Positions 32,120-39,560 of a stretch of DNA of 64,000 nucleotides are shown in pieces. The stretch's first letter is position 1. Every line of letters begins with the position of its first letter. The position numbers were made by a program, and so were the translations under genes. A model generated the notes under the pieces. The model made no database searches, had not been told where the DNA came from, and worked only from the letters and a program-made list of their open reading frames with translations. Source of the stretch: Myxococcota bacterium (GTDB taxonomy: Bacteria; Myxococcota_A; UBA796; CAJQPC01); assembly GCA_023150775.1 (NCBI GenBank), contig JAKLKE010000004.1:1-64000 (forward strand), written 5' to 3'.

Positions 32120-33792
32120 AGGGGGAGCTTGGGGGACGGTGAGCCCTGTAGCAACGCCAAGACCACCGCGTCTAACGCGGCGGCGCCTGCGCTCGGCACC
32201 TCAGCGCGCACAGCGGCGTAGGCTGCCTCATCACCATCCCGACGCGCCAGCGCCGCACGCACTACGATTGCCTCGGACACGCTCGCGACTTCGGGCGACG
32301 CGGCGAGCGCCCGCGCCTCCTCCCAACGTCCAGCGCGAGCGTAGACGAGGGCACGCAGGGCTTGTAGCTCTCCATCCAGCTCGCAGCCTCGGGGGCCGAG
32401 CTCGTCCGAGAGTCGGGCGGCGTCCTCAACCGCCCCCACCTTCGTCAAACACCTTAGCGCAGGGGCGCAGGCAGAGAGCGAGGGTAACGCGGCGTTGAGT
32501 GAGCCCATCAGCAGCGGGCAGGCGCGCTCAAGCTCACCCCGGTACATCAGCGCATTTCCGTATCCACCCGCGTTCATCGGGTTGGGACGCTGGTTGTACG
32601 CTGCCTCCCATAGATCTAGCTCGGAGGCCCAAGCCGGGAGCCGCTGGGAGATGACCAACGCCGCGCCAAGAGCCAGCGGCGCCAACACGACAAAAAAGCG
32701 GCGGGGGAGGCCCGCCGTCGCGGCGGCGAAGGCGAGGCTGAGCCCACCCATCGGCGCGTAGAGGTATCGTTCGCCGACCAATCCGTGCATCGCGATGGCG
32801 ACCAAACACGGCGCGAAGCTCAGCAGCGCAAAGGCCAGCCCCGCCGCCGCCAATCGGCCTCCCCGCGTCACGAGGATTGTCACCGCAGCCACACCACCGC
32901 CCAACCCCATCAGAAGTTCCAATACGGAGAACTCCAGATAGTCCATATGATCCCCCGTAGTTAACGGCCAGGGAACCAGCAGGCGCAGCGCATAATGGGC
33001 GGCGAGCTGGGGCGCCTTGGCGAACATGATTCCCCAGTGTGCCTCGTGAGTGGTAGTAACAAGGTCGATCCCCGCGCGATCCCGCAGAATCAACCACCCC
33101 ACGATCCCAGCGGCGACGACGGCGTATCGACCCCACCCGCGCGGTCGCCCCCAGCGCGCGAGGTCCAAGGCGAGCAAGAGCCCGCCGATGAGGAGCCCGC
33201 TCTCTTTGGACAGCATCGCCGCCGCCGCCAAGAGGCCGCCGCTGAAGAGCGCCCCTCGGCTCGGCCGCTCGTCACAGAGCAGAGACACCGACCAGAACGT
33301 GAACGCCGCCACCATGAGGTCGTTTCGTGCCGAGATCCACGCCACGGCCTCGGACTGGAGCGGGTGCAGCAGAAACAGCGCCGCCCCCGCCACGGCGGGC
33401 CAAGAAGGCACGATCTGTCGAAGGAGCGCCCACAACCCAGCCGCCGCGATCAGGTGCCACACGAGCGAGTGCAGGTGGTGACCGACCGCAGAGAGGCCCC
33501 ACAACGCGCGGTCTACGGCGAGACTCACGAGCATCAACGGCCGAAAGTAGCCTGTGCTCATGGGTGGATCCGCCGCCGCCCAGAGGTCAACCGTGAACAT
33601 TTCGGGTACGTTGCGCCAGTCACCAGTGAGGGTGTTTCGTAAGACCAGGGTGTCGTCATCCCAGACGAAGCCCGCCAACGAGAGCGCCGCGTAGGCTGCA
33701 ACGGTGAGCAGCGTCAATCCCAAGGCCGCGACAGTAGGTGAGACGGGGCCGCTATCAGCCTGCGGGTCGAGGGGGGCGTCTTGCCGACTCAT
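32116..33792 (-). CDS. TMTC-like GT-C membrane glycosyltransferase with TPR tail (copy 1)
   Basis: A 558-residue paralogue of the downstream gene, colinear throughout: AGFVWDDDTLVLRNTLTGDW, GYFRPLMLVSLAVDRALWGL, HHLHSLVWHL, FLLHPLQSEAVAWISARNDL, SKESGLLIGGLLLALDLARW and GERYLYAPMGG. ATG 33792 is the start. A TATGAT hexamer ends six bases before it (33799-33804), so the transcript may be leaderless; no ribosome site is visible. The two genes follow a pair of type IV pilin genes on the same strand. Confidence 0.8.
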   Translation of the reverse strand: MSRQDAPLDPQADSGPVSPTVAALGLTLLTVAAYAALSLAGFVWDDDTLVLRNTLTGDWRNVPEMFTVDLWAAADPPMSTGYFRPLMLVSLAVDRALWGLSAVGHHLHSLVWHLIAAAGLWALLRQIVPSWPAVAGAALFLLHPLQSEAVAWISARNDLMVAAFTFWSVSLLCDERPSRGALFSGGLLAAAAMLSKESGLLIGGLLLALDLARWGRPRGWGRYAVVAAGIVGWLILRDRAGIDLVTTTHEAHWGIMFAKAPQLAAHYALRLLVPWPLTTGDHMDYLEFSVLELLMGLGGGVAAVTILVTRGGRLAAAGLAFALLSFAPCLVAIAMHGLVGERYLYAPMGGLSLAFAAATAGLPRRFFVVLAPLALGAALVISQRLPAWASELDLWEAAYNQRPNPMNAGGYGNALMYRGELERACPLLMGSLNAALPSLSACAPALRCLTKVGAVEDAARLSDELGPRGCELDGELQALRALVYARAGRWEEARALAASPEVASVSEAIVVRAALARRDGDEAAYAAVRAEVPSAGAAALDAVVLALLQGSPSPKLPL

Positions 33793-33833
33793 GGGGTGAT
33801 CATAACATGGCACACGGCCTCAAAAACTTCCGC

Positions 33834-34313
33834 TCAATAGACGTCCGCGCCCGTGACCGGGACCGGCCGTAAGGTGCGCAGGGCAGTGTAGGTCGCCTCG
33901 ACACCGTCCGCGTCGATGTCGGAGCGGCCGAACACCGTAAAGTTGCCACCATCAGTGCCTTTGCGCCCGGCCACGGTGATGATCTCGTACTGGCCACGCA
34001 CGTCCCCATCGGGCACCCAGCCCAGCTCCGTGAAGCCGCTGTTGCCGCCGTCCCACTCGACGGGGGCTTTGCCAGGGATGACCGGCGGGTGGGCCACGGC
34101 GGCAACGTACCCGTCATTCACGGCGTCGTAGCCGATCTCAGCGGTCTGGATCGCCGAGACGTTCACCGGCAGCTCGGCCCGTTTGGCCCGGTACTGCATC
34201 TCGACAAAGTTCGGGATCGCCACCGCGGCGAGGATAGCGATGATGGCGACGACGATCATCAGCTCAACCAAGGTGAACCCGCGACCTTCCTGGCGCGTGT
34301 GGGCCTTGAACAT
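33834..34313 (-). CDS. Type IV pilin-like protein (PilA paralogue)
   Basis: A 159-residue prepilin. The leader MFKAHTRQEGRG is cut before Phe in GFTLVELMIVVAIIAILAAV, with the conserved Glu at position 5 of the mature protein. The N-terminal helix continues as AIPNFVEMQYRAKRAELPVN and is almost the same as in the next gene upstream. The globular part (GYDAVNDGYVAAVAHPP, GFTELGWVPDGDVRGQYEI) is diverged. The longer leader suggests a minor or alternate pilin. It is separated from the major pilin gene by a terminator. Confidence 0.88.
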   Translation of the reverse strand: MFKAHTRQEGRGFTLVELMIVVAIIAILAAVAIPNFVEMQYRAKRAELPVNVSAIQTAEIGYDAVNDGYVAAVAHPPVIPGKAPVEWDGGNSGFTELGWVPDGDVRGQYEIITVAGRKGTDGGNFTVFGRSDIDADGVEATYTALRTLRPVPVTGADVY

Positions 34314-34352
34314 GCGGCACCTCCATCCTGGGGGTTGTTCAAACTAAACTCT

Positions 34353-34390
34353 AAAAATGACAAAGGGTGACCGGCGTGCGCCGATCACCC
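34353..34390 (-). terminator. Intrinsic terminator after the major pilin gene
   Basis: Minus strand: GGGTGATCGGCG, two-base loop, CGCCGGTCACCC (11 of 12 paired, one G-T), then a T-rich tract TTTGTCATTTTT. It sits 28 bases after the pilA stop. A very abundant pilA message with reduced read-through into the second pilin is expected. Confidence 0.85.
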
Positions 34391-34417
34391 TAAGTCCACC
34401 TTAGACGGGCCTACAGA

Positions 34418-34870
34418 TCAGTAGGTGTCGTTGTTCACGTTGAAGGTGGTGTTGATGGACTTGGTGGCGGTGTAGTTGGACGGGTTGGAGTCGCCGTCGA
34501 TGTCGCCGGTGCCCGTGACGATGAAGTCGCCGGAGCCGTTGCCCGCGTCAAGCTCAACGGTGTAGGAGCCGCGAACCGCGCCGTCAGGCTGCCAGCCGAG
34601 GGTCTGGAAGCCGCCGGAGGCGGTGGAATCCCACGGTTGGGTCGTCTTGCCGGAGACGGTGGCGGGATAGGCGGCGGCCGCGATGAAGGTGTCGAAGGCG
34701 GCGTCGTAGCCCATCTCGGCGGTCTTGATGCCATCGACGTTGGCGGGGAGCTCAGCGCGCTTGGCGCGGTATTGCATCTCGACGAAGTTCGGGATCGCGA
34801 TCGCGGCGAGGATGCCGATGATGGCGACGACGATCATGAGCTCGACGAGGGTGAAGCCCTTCTTGGACAT
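34418..34870 (-). CDS. pilA: Type IV pilus major pilin
   Basis: A 150-residue prepilin with the short leader MSKKG cut before FTLVELMIVVAIIGILAAIA. The hydrophobic helix is followed by IPNFVEMQYRAKRAELPANV and a small globular domain (TAEMGYDAAFDTFIAAAAYP, GGFQTLGWQPDGAVRGSYTV). There is no C-terminal disulfide. ATG 34870 has CGGAG before it; the frame continuing to 34969 passes through the promoter. A sigma-54 promoter lies about 80 bases upstream, as for pilA of Myxococcus and Pseudomonas. The activator PilR is not in the window. Confidence 0.92.
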   Translation of the reverse strand: MSKKGFTLVELMIVVAIIGILAAIAIPNFVEMQYRAKRAELPANVDGIKTAEMGYDAAFDTFIAAAAYPATVSGKTTQPWDSTASGGFQTLGWQPDGAVRGSYTVELDAGNGSGDFIVTGTGDIDGDSNPSNYTATKSINTTFNVNNDTY

Positions 34871-34951
34871 TGTAGACTCCGGTGCGTGTGCGGTCGTGGG
34901 TGGAGGCTGGCGGTCAGTGGGGGGTGCGTTTCCTTCTGACGGAAGGACCAA

Positions 34952-34969
34952 ATGCAAGGGGTGTGCCAA
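34952..34969 (-). promoter_or_regulatory. Sigma-54 promoter of pilA
   Basis: Minus strand TTGGCACACCCCTTGCAT. It has the -24 GG and -12 GC with the required spacing and matches the consensus TGGCAC-N5-TTGCW completely. Transcription would start near 34940, giving a leader of about 70 bases. Confidence 0.9.
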
Positions 34970-35090
34970 CCGATGCTCAGCCGAGGCCCCGCCTCCCCGA
35001 TCCTCTCAGAGGGGGTGTAGCGGCGGAACGGACAGAGATCGTTTGCGTTTTTGCCGCCGCCGTGGATCAACACCGCCTGCCCTCCTGCGG

Positions 35091-35133
35091 CAGGGCGGCT
35101 GACAAAAAGCGGCAGGTGTCACGATTGGTCACC
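35091..35133. repeat. 43-bp repeat, copy 1
   Basis: 36 of 43 bases match 36469-36511 without gaps, including the exact stretches GGTGTCACG and TTGGTCACC. Copy 1 lies in the non-coding gap upstream of the truncated sulfatase-TPR gene. A GC-rich hairpin (CCGCCTGCC / GGCAGGGCGG) overlaps its left edge. The 216-base gap 34971-35186 holds otherwise only the pilA promoter region. Confidence 0.75.
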
Positions 35134-35186
35134 AAATCTGCCTGCCGGTCTTCGACACCCAAGGCGCCCCCTCGGGTATCCTCGTC

Positions 35187-36356
35187 GTGATGCGCGCCCC
35201 CCACCGAACAAGACGCCTCGGCGCCATCGGCCAAGGGCAGAGCCTGCGGCCCTTGTGGGAGGAGGGCCCCGACGCGCCGCGCCCGGTGTACGGCGAGAGC
35301 GTCACCGCCCAGGAGAGCCTCGGCCTCACGCCGATCTCCGCCTTGCGGGTGGGCGAGCTGCGGGTGGTGCGCAGCGGGCGGGATCGCCTCTATGATCTCA
35401 GCGCCGATCCCCAAGAGCTGCACGACGTCTCCGCCGAGCGACCCGACGACCTCACGCGGATTCAAGCGGCGCTCACGACCTATGTGGAGGCCCACACCGG
35501 TCCCCTCGCCGCCCTTGGCCCCCAGGCCCTAGACGCCGAGACCCAGGCGCTGTTGAGCCAGCTCGGCTACGTCGACGCCGGGGTGGAGGAGACCGGCGGC
35601 GACCTCTATGACTCCTTGGACCTGCTCGCCGTGCATGATCAGCTCGGCCTCAGCCCCAGCCAGCGGCGCCTCGACCCGGCCTTGCTCGTGCGGGTGCTGC
35701 GGGCGCACCCCGGGGCCCTGAGCCTGTGGGCGCGGGGCGTGCCCTTCTTGTTGGAGCTGGAGCACCCCGAGGCCGACGCCTTGGCCATCGAGGCGGCGCG
35801 TCTGTTCCCGGCGGACGAGGAGGTGTTGGCCCGGGCCGCCACGGTGATGGCCCGCGCAGGCGACCCCCGCGCCGCCGAGGGCCTGGCGGCGTTTATGGCC
35901 TCGGGGCGCGGCGCCGCGGCCGACACCCGCTCCGAGGTGCTGGCCTTGTGGGCCCAGGTCGCGCTGAGCTTGGGTCGCACCGAGGACGCCCGAACCCTCG
36001 TCAGCACCCTCGCGGCGCGACCGCTCCTCTTGGGCCCCGAGCTCTACGACCGCGCGCTCTTACGGCACTCCTTGGGGGATGTGCCCGGCGCCGCGTCGGA
36101 CTACGCCCAGGCCGCCCGGGTGCTCAGCGACGACGCCGCGCTGTGGGCCAACTTCGCCGGGGCCTTGGCCCAGCTCGGCCGGCTGCCCGAGGCGATGACC
36201 GCCGTGGAGCGCTCCTTGGCCCTCGACCCGAGCCAGACGACCCTCTGGGCGAGGAAGGCGACCTTGGCCCAGGCGATGGGCGACGAGGCGAAGGCCGCCG
36301 AGAGCTGCGCGGAGCATCAGCGGCTGGGCGGGCGGGTGGCGCCCTGTGTTCAATGA
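35187..36356 (+). CDS. Truncated sulfatase C-terminus fused to a TPR domain, possible gene remnant
   Basis: A 389-residue frame. Residues ~15-100 match the end of alkaline-phosphatase-superfamily sulfatases (GQSLRPLWEEG, RPVYGESVTAQESLGL, ALRVGELRVVRSG, LYDLSADPQELHDVSAE). The entire catalytic N-terminus, with its CxPxR formylglycine site, is missing. Residues ~110-389 are TPR-like (LYDRALLRHSLGDVPGAASD, WANFAGALAQLGRLPEAMTA). The frame is open upstream only to 35103 and has no ribosome site, and a 43-bp repeat lies where the catalytic part should be. The C-terminal half may still be expressed, or this may be a broken gene. Confidence 0.6.
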   Translation: MMRAPHRTRRLGAIGQGQSLRPLWEEGPDAPRPVYGESVTAQESLGLTPISALRVGELRVVRSGRDRLYDLSADPQELHDVSAERPDDLTRIQAALTTYVEAHTGPLAALGPQALDAETQALLSQLGYVDAGVEETGGDLYDSLDLLAVHDQLGLSPSQRRLDPALLVRVLRAHPGALSLWARGVPFLLELEHPEADALAIEAARLFPADEEVLARAATVMARAGDPRAAEGLAAFMASGRGAAADTRSEVLALWAQVALSLGRTEDARTLVSTLAARPLLLGPELYDRALLRHSLGDVPGAASDYAQAARVLSDDAALWANFAGALAQLGRLPEAMTAVERSLALDPSQTTLWARKATLAQAMGDEAKAAESCAEHQRLGGRVAPCVQ

Positions 36357-36435
36357 ATGTGTTCATTGAACGTGTTTGGTCAGTTGGCGAGCGCGGCGTC
36401 GATGGAGGGCGCGGTCAATGAGGCCTTGAACCAGC
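36351..36435. repeat. 85-bp direct repeat, left copy
   Basis: 76 of 85 bases match 38206-38290 in the same orientation. It includes the last six bases of the sulfatase-TPR gene and a C-terminal fragment of the nuclease family. The two copies flank the GT-C gene at 36497-38143. Confidence 0.85.
36380..36433 (-). pseudogene. C-terminal fragment of a PD-(D/E)XK nuclease-family gene
   Basis: Seventeen codons and a stop on the minus strand read WFKASLTAPSIDAALAN, nearly identical to the end of the 38235-38540 protein (WFKASLTAPSIDVALAN) and close to the end of the 38537-39478 protein. Nothing of the gene remains upstream of this. It is a relic of a third family copy. Confidence 0.8.
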
Positions 36436-36468
36436 AAGTATGAATGAATGCGACCTGCTGCGACCTGT

Positions 36469-36511
36469 CAGGGCCGGTGACAAATTGCGTCCGGTGTCAC
36501 GGTTGGTCACC
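36469..36511. repeat. 43-bp repeat, copy 2
   Basis: Partner of 35091-35133. It contains the stop codon and last five codons of the GT-C gene (36497 onward), so that gene ends inside a repeat. Together with the 85-bp repeat it fills the 140-base gap between the sulfatase-TPR remnant and the GT-C gene. Confidence 0.75.
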
Positions 36512-38143
36512 GCGCTGGCCTGACGCGCCCTGCCGCGGGGGCTCGGCGGTGGACCGCAGCGTCACGGGGTCAACGGGCAGGGAGCGCGATTTGACCTGCG
36601 GGGTGTCTCGCCACATCGCCGGGAGCGGGATGAGCGCGTCATTCGTGGCGTCCTGGGACATCACATAGAGGAGAATCGGCGCTTCAGGTCGCCGCTGGGC
36701 GATCTCCTCGACCAGCTCGGGGTGATACTCCAGCAGCTCCAGCGGGCCGGTGGCGCCGATCCAGGCCCCCCTTCGTAGACTCGGGCGAACCGTGAGGCCG
36801 CCCTGGGTCGTCTCCGGCGTGTGGAGCGTCACGAGGGGCTCGTCTTGGTACGCGACCAGCACCACGGTGTCCGGTCGGGCGAAGTCCTCCTGAAGACGTT
36901 GAAATCGCCCATCGACCCCCCAGTAGCCGTCGAGCTCGGGGAGCGCGCTGAGGAGCCGCCAGACGAGCAGCGCCCCGACCCCCACAGGCAGCACGCGGAG
37001 CTGAGGCCAGCGTTCTAGCAGGAGATCCACGCCGATCACCACCGTCACCAGCACGCCAGGCAAGGCCGCGTGGTGAAACCGCGCCCCATAACAGAGCCCA
37101 GGCACCCAATAGAGCGAGTAGGCGACTGCCAGCCCGCCCCACAAGAGCCAGGCCTGTCGGGAGAGCCGGGCGATCACGCCGTCCGTGCTGAGCAGCGCCG
37201 GGAGCCCCAGCAGGAGGACCGGCCAGAACCCGACCAGGAGCCGAGCGCCGACCTGGAGGTTGGTCCAGAGGTTGCGCAGCGCCTTTTGAGGGGTGTGCCC
37301 ATAGTCTCCATAGGTCGGAAAGCAGCCTCGATCCTCACCAAACCCCAGTCCATTGCAGCCGGGCGTGTACCGCCACCAGGCGTCGGTCGTCGGCGGGAGG
37401 CCCTTGTCAAAATACGCGGTGACCGGAAATGTCCACAGATCTCCAGTCACCTGCAGGTTGTGGACGCCGATCAGCGCGCCCGCCGCCAGAAGCGGGAGCA
37501 TGAAGGCCAGGCCGTGTTTGGCCCGCTCCGGTGCGCTGAGCACCACGGGCAGCGCCAGCGCGCACACGATCAGGCCGTCGAGGTAGCGCGTGAGCGTGAG
37601 GCCCCCGACCATCAGGCCCACCCCGAGGACCCGGGCCAAGGTGAGCGGCTCCACCAAGAGCCGAATCGTCCCCAGCGTCAGGAGGGCGCACAAGGTGTGG
37701 GACATCAGGCTCGCCCCCTGCAAGACGAGCTGCGGCGACAAGGCCAGGAGCGGGGCCGCGATCATCGCCGCACGATCGCCGCGCAGGCGCCGTGCGAGCC
37801 CTGCGCCGAGGAGGACGATCCCCCCGAAGAGGACCGGGTTCACCAGCCCGCGCACGCCCAGTCCGAGGCCGAGGGCGAGCACGGCCGGCCAGCCCGTCGG
37901 GAACACACCAAAACGCCGCCCACCTTGCTCCAACAAGAAGTGGTAGCTGCTGCTCCCGCTCGGCTCGGGGGAGGCGCTGCCGAACCCACCCTCCAAGAGC
38001 GCGCTCGCTTGCAGTGTATAGACCACCTCGTCCTGGACGTGGGGCACCCCCTCCAGCGGGACGACCGTGATCCAGCTCGCGACCATGACCGCGAGGAGCG
38101 ACCACAGCGACGTCCACACGCGAGCCCTGATGTGCGTAGGCAT
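36497..38143 (-). CDS. GT-C-type polytopic membrane glycosyltransferase
   Basis: A 548-residue protein with about 11-12 membrane helices. The first periplasmic loop carries HVQDEVVYTLQASALLEGG, with the Asp-Glu pair typical of GT-C enzymes (ArnT/PMT type), followed by RRFGVFPTGWPAVLALGLGL. Later segments are the helix run VLGVGLMVGGLTLTRYLDGL and the loop GDLWTFPVTAYFDKGLPPTT with a Cys-containing stretch (TPGCNGLGFGEDRGCFPTYG). The C-terminal domain is periplasmic and ends within the 43-bp repeat. The substrate cannot be told. It is not a close paralogue of the TMTC-like pair. Confidence 0.7.
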   Translation of the reverse strand: MPTHIRARVWTSLWSLLAVMVASWITVVPLEGVPHVQDEVVYTLQASALLEGGFGSASPEPSGSSSYHFLLEQGGRRFGVFPTGWPAVLALGLGLGVRGLVNPVLFGGIVLLGAGLARRLRGDRAAMIAAPLLALSPQLVLQGASLMSHTLCALLTLGTIRLLVEPLTLARVLGVGLMVGGLTLTRYLDGLIVCALALPVVLSAPERAKHGLAFMLPLLAAGALIGVHNLQVTGDLWTFPVTAYFDKGLPPTTDAWWRYTPGCNGLGFGEDRGCFPTYGDYGHTPQKALRNLWTNLQVGARLLVGFWPVLLLGLPALLSTDGVIARLSRQAWLLWGGLAVAYSLYWVPGLCYGARFHHAALPGVLVTVVIGVDLLLERWPQLRVLPVGVGALLVWRLLSALPELDGYWGVDGRFQRLQEDFARPDTVVLVAYQDEPLVTLHTPETTQGGLTVRPSLRRGAWIGATGPLELLEYHPELVEEIAQRRPEAPILLYVMSQDATNDALIPLPAMWRDTPQVKSRSLPVDPVTLRSTAEPPRQGASGQRGDQP

Positions 38144-38205
38144 CCCAGTATCCTACAGGATCTTCTATGCTTGGCGCGATCGGGCGCGGGCGCTGGGCGG
38201 TCAAA

Positions 38206-38290
38206 CAATAAATACGTTCACTGAACGTGTTTTGTCAGTTGGCGAGCGCGACGTCGATCGAAGGCGCGGTCAACGAGGCCTTGAACCAGC
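38206..38290. repeat. 85-bp direct repeat, right copy
   Basis: Matches 36351-36435 (76 of 85). Here it covers the 3' end of the 38235-38540 gene and its downstream flank. Confidence 0.85.
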
Positions 38291-38540
38291 GGCTGAGCGT
38301 GTCGAAGGAGGCGGATTGAAGGCGTGCTTCTTGCTCAGGCGTGAGGGCACCGAAGTGGTGGGAGAGAATAGTGTCGAGGCCGCGGCGTGCTCCAAGCGCG
38401 TAGCCCTCAATGAAGCCCTCAATGAAGCCTTCGGTGTAGGCCTTGGCATAGGCCCCCCGGTAGCCCTTCGCCAACACCGAAGCCCCAGCCTCGGCGTTGG
38501 CCTCACGCAGAAGCTCATCGCTCGGCGCCCAAAGGGTCAT
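38235..38540 (-). CDS. C-terminal-only member of the PD-(D/E)XK nuclease family
   Basis: A 101-residue protein equivalent to the last third of the adjacent full-length gene. A helical, repeat-like stretch (KAYTEGFIEGFIEGYALGAR) is followed by HHFGALTPEQEARLQSASFD and WFKASLTAPSIDVALAN. The nuclease domain is absent. It starts in the last codon of the full-length gene (ATGA overlap), so it is translated with it. It may be a decoy subunit or a shortened duplicate on the way to loss. Confidence 0.65.
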   Translation of the reverse strand: MTLWAPSDELLREANAEAGASVLAKGYRGAYAKAYTEGFIEGFIEGYALGARRGLDTILSHHFGALTPEQEARLQSASFDTLSRWFKASLTAPSIDVALAN

Positions 38541-39478
38541 TGAGCCTCCAACGAATCTTGAAGCGCCGCGTCGATCGAGGGCGCGGTCAAGGCCCCCTTA
38601 AACCAGCGCTGGAGCGTGTCGAAGGACGCGGATTGAAGATGTGCCTCGTGCTCGGGCGACAGCGCGCCAAAGCGGTGGTGAAGCAAGCTCAGCAGCGCGT
38701 CCAACAAGGCCTGACGGCCTCGCGCCACGCCCTCGGCCTTGCCAATCGCCACCCCTCGAACTTCACCGATCGCCTCTCCCTCCACCAGCGCCACCGCGCG
38801 GGCCTTGGCGTTCAGCTCACGCAGAAACTCGCTCTCTGGCTCCCAGTTCTCCACGGCGTACTCCTTGAGGATGCGGCCGAACTCCGGCGCGACTTTGCTA
38901 AAGATGAGGTCAGTGTACAGCCGCTTGCGCGACTCGTCTACGTTGGCGATTGCGTCAATGGCGACTCGGCCAACCTCCACGACCCCGGGCTCGCCGCCGT
39001 GGGCGATGACGCTGAGCACGGCCAGCTCCGGGCTCGCCTGGGCTTGGACGGGGTCGGTCACCAGGGGCACCTGGGCGGGGCCCATGACGATGGGGCGCAT
39101 CATGGCGTCAGGGCCGAGGTCGATGGGCTCGGCGGCCCAGCGCGCCGTGGACGGGTCGAGGGTGACCACGAGCACGGCGGCGGGGCAGCGCTGCCTCGCG
39201 CGGGTGAGGGTGAGGTAGGCGGGCCACGACCATTTTTTGTCCTTATCTTGCTTTAACTGCACCTCGATCACCAAGGCCAGCTCGACGGTGCCGCGCAGGA
39301 GGATCGCCGCGTCGGCCCGGTACTCGGCGGGCACGGCCTCGCTGAGGTCGGTGTCGATCACCACGCCCTCAACGCCCCCGAGCGGCGCGAGGCCCTGGGC
39401 GACGGCGAGCAGCTCGGCGGCGAGGAGCGGGCGGGCCCTGAAGAAGCTGACCAGGGCCTCGTGCAGCGAAGAAGGCAT
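38537..39478 (-). CDS. PD-(D/E)XK nuclease-like protein (Rpn/DUF4351-like type)
   Basis: A 313-residue protein. The N-terminal ~150 residues hold the nuclease-like core: ADAAILLRG, then ELALVIEVQLKQDKDKKWSW, which supplies D...ExQ...K, followed by PAYLTLTRARQRCPAAVLVV. The middle is helical (VGRVAIDAIANVDESRKRLY). A Gly/Ala/Val repeat (EGEAIGEVRGVAIGKAEGVA) leads to the conserved C-terminal tail shared with the two smaller copies. The layout recalls the Rpn transposase-like nucleases. The family appears to be multiplying here. Confidence 0.7.
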   Translation of the reverse strand: MPSSLHEALVSFFRARPLLAAELLAVAQGLAPLGGVEGVVIDTDLSEAVPAEYRADAAILLRGTVELALVIEVQLKQDKDKKWSWPAYLTLTRARQRCPAAVLVVTLDPSTARWAAEPIDLGPDAMMRPIVMGPAQVPLVTDPVQAQASPELAVLSVIAHGGEPGVVEVGRVAIDAIANVDESRKRLYTDLIFSKVAPEFGRILKEYAVENWEPESEFLRELNAKARAVALVEGEAIGEVRGVAIGKAEGVARGRQALLDALLSLLHHRFGALSPEHEAHLQSASFDTLQRWFKGALTAPSIDAALQDSLEAQ

Positions 39479-39560
39479 CAGGAATCATCCGATCCGGTAT
39501 GGTGATACCTTCCACTATGAGCCGCCGGATCACCCGTCAAGGGACATGGGCTATGATAAA

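Noticed and set aside
35091-36511. Insertion sequence between the 43-bp repeats
   Set aside because: No transposase, no terminal inverted repeats and no target duplication; the repeats are imperfect direct copies.
38537-39478. Transposase assignment for the nuclease-like gene
   Set aside because: The Rpn family is called transposase-like, but the sequence shows only a PD-(D/E)XK core; no DDE motif or element ends are present.
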